Assembly (NCBI RefSeq): GCF_001908375.1 | Contig: NZ_CP017241.1 | Location: forward strand, 1,181,001-1,245,000 | Reading direction: 5' to 3' | Length of the DNA stretch: 64,000 bases | From: Rhizobium etli 8C-3 | GTDB taxonomy: Bacteria > Pseudomonadota > Alphaproteobacteria > Rhizobiales > Rhizobiaceae | In this document: positions 63,441 through 64,000 of the stretch, in pieces | Position numbering within the stretch: position 1 is the stretch's first letter | Layout of the letters: every line of letters starts with the position of its first letter | Made by a program: the position numbers and the translations under genes | Notes under the pieces: model-generated | The model's input: only the letters and a program-made list of their open reading frames with translations | Databases searched by the model: none | What the model was told of the DNA's origin: nothing

Positions 63441-63777
63441 CAGCCTCCGCTCGTTTCACGATTGAAAGGTAACGCATGAATGCTGACAGGTACTGAACGG
63501 GATCAATTGCATTTGAGGCTTATGCGTAGCTGGACGCAAAAAGCCCCTGATATCGGCAAATGGCGCGCGAGCCGGGCGGTCCATTCCGGGGCAATCTTGA
63601 CAAAGCGGGCCGCCTGGCGGATATCAGGGCCGGTTTAGAGGCGCCGGCCGCTCGCGGGTGAAAATCCACGGTGAAGTCCTCGAAGTTCGTCGCAGCCAAA
63701 TCGGTGCATGCTGACTGACGGCAATGCGAGCTCCCCTTTGCAGTCAAAATGGCATGCCTTCCGAAAAGGCTCAGCAC
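63441..63777. other. Leader region upstream of the glyoxalase-related gene
   Basis: A 337-bp gap without a convincing gene. CCCTGATATC (63545-63554) and GATATCAGGG (63620-63629) form a perfect 10-bp inverted repeat 65 bp apart. A minus-strand open frame spanning the area is a shadow of the gene at 63778. Confidence 0.35.
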
Positions 63778-64000
63778 ATGACGACCGATCTTACCATCGA
63801 TGAACTGAAGGCGCAGGCAAAGCGGCTTCGCCAGGCGATCGAAACGCGCGGTACTGCGATTTCGCACAGTGCCGCACTCGAACTCGTTGCCCGGCAACTT
63901 GGCGTGCGCGACTGGAATACGCTTTCGGCTCTGGCAACAAAGCCCAACGCGGATCGCGTTTCTGCGCTGTGTGTCGGCTCGCAGGTGCGCGGCCGCTACC
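63778..64000 (+). CDS. Glyoxalase-related protein, N-terminal part, cut by the window edge
   Basis: The frame from the ATG at 63778 is open to the end of the window, 74 residues. It reads MTTDLTIDELKAQAKRLRQA, then ETRGTAISHSAALELVARQL and GVRDWNTLSAL. This is the helical N-terminal domain found in glyoxalase/bleomycin-resistance-related proteins of rhizobia. The domain with the metal site would follow outside the window. AAGG lies about 8 nt upstream. Confidence 0.78.
   Translation, partial: MTTDLTIDELKAQAKRLRQAIETRGTAISHSAALELVARQLGVRDWNTLSALATKPNADRVSALCVGSQVRGRY

Overview
The window reads as a chromosomal segment of an alphaproteobacterium of the Rhizobiaceae, most likely Rhizobium or a close relative. 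I base this on high-GC coding sequence with short gaps, the feuN-feuP-feuQ module, the cycHJKL cytochrome c maturation operon, and the order degP / response regulator / histidine kinase / glnE / pleC-like kinase / pepN. From memory this order matches the Sinorhizobium meliloti chromosome. There is no insertion sequence, prophage, CRISPR array, rRNA or convincing tRNA. The region looks like core and near-core chromosome, with a few lineage-specific small genes.

Layout. 1-4.2 kb: an MFS transporter running off the left edge, feuN-feuP-feuQ and a small lipoprotein. 4.3-8.3 kb: cycHJKL with ATGA overlaps. 8.4-11.8 kb: a class III cyclase with TPRs, a YHS protein and an ankyrin protein. 12-18.8 kb: degP, a strong terminator, an OmpR-type two-component pair and glnE. 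18.8-25.3 kb, minus strand: a PleC-type kinase, aminopeptidase N and a soluble chemoreceptor-like protein of unusual architecture. 25.5-30.4 kb: a DMT transporter, an orphan helix-turn-helix protein, two microprotein genes, a divergent uracil-DNA glycosylase and an Hsp70-like protein. 30.6-35.1 kb: an RND efflux pump with its adaptor. 35.2-37.9 kb: a divergent SDR and ETF-ubiquinone oxidoreductase sharing an operator-like site. 38-44.1 kb: DMT transporter/Lrp, mgtE, quinone reductase/HxlR and an MFS efflux protein. 44.4-49.1 kb: a lipid-kinase-like protein, a DUF4242-cyclase fusion, and a divergent polyamine-type glutamine synthetase/aminotransferase pair. 49.1-52.8 kb: two glycosyltransferases and a flippase-like membrane protein. 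52.8-55.4 kb: an ECF42 sigma factor operon with two DGPF/YCII proteins, an unexplained small ORF and a divergent 72-residue membrane protein. 55.4-64 kb: AMP nucleosidase, a GST, small envelope and stress proteins, a HisC-like aminotransferase, two PilZ proteins, a host-attachment-type protein, a LysR regulator and a truncated glyoxalase-related gene at the right edge.

Functionally the window is dominated by envelope sensing and maintenance (FeuNPQ, DegP with its two-component neighbour, RND pump, glycosyltransferases), respiratory electron transfer (cyc genes, ETF-QO), nitrogen and cell-cycle control (GlnE, PleC) and second-messenger or stress signalling (two cyclases, PilZ proteins, ECF42).

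The best candidate for something undescribed is the ECF42 locus. The 154-bp region between the DGPF operon and the small membrane-protein gene holds three copies of TGTCGA-N17-CG(A/T)C. Two face the sigma operon. The third overlaps one of them and faces the 72-residue protein, with position and leader length right for a promoter. This predicts an autoregulated, bidirectional ECF42 switch with a new small-membrane-protein target. Other points worth checking are an apparently leaderless amn gene, a minus-strand terminator with no gene just before it (a possible sRNA), matching TTnACG-N4-CGTAA operators at two distant promoters, paired GANTC sites at the pleC-like promoter, and the inverted mini-chemoreceptor.
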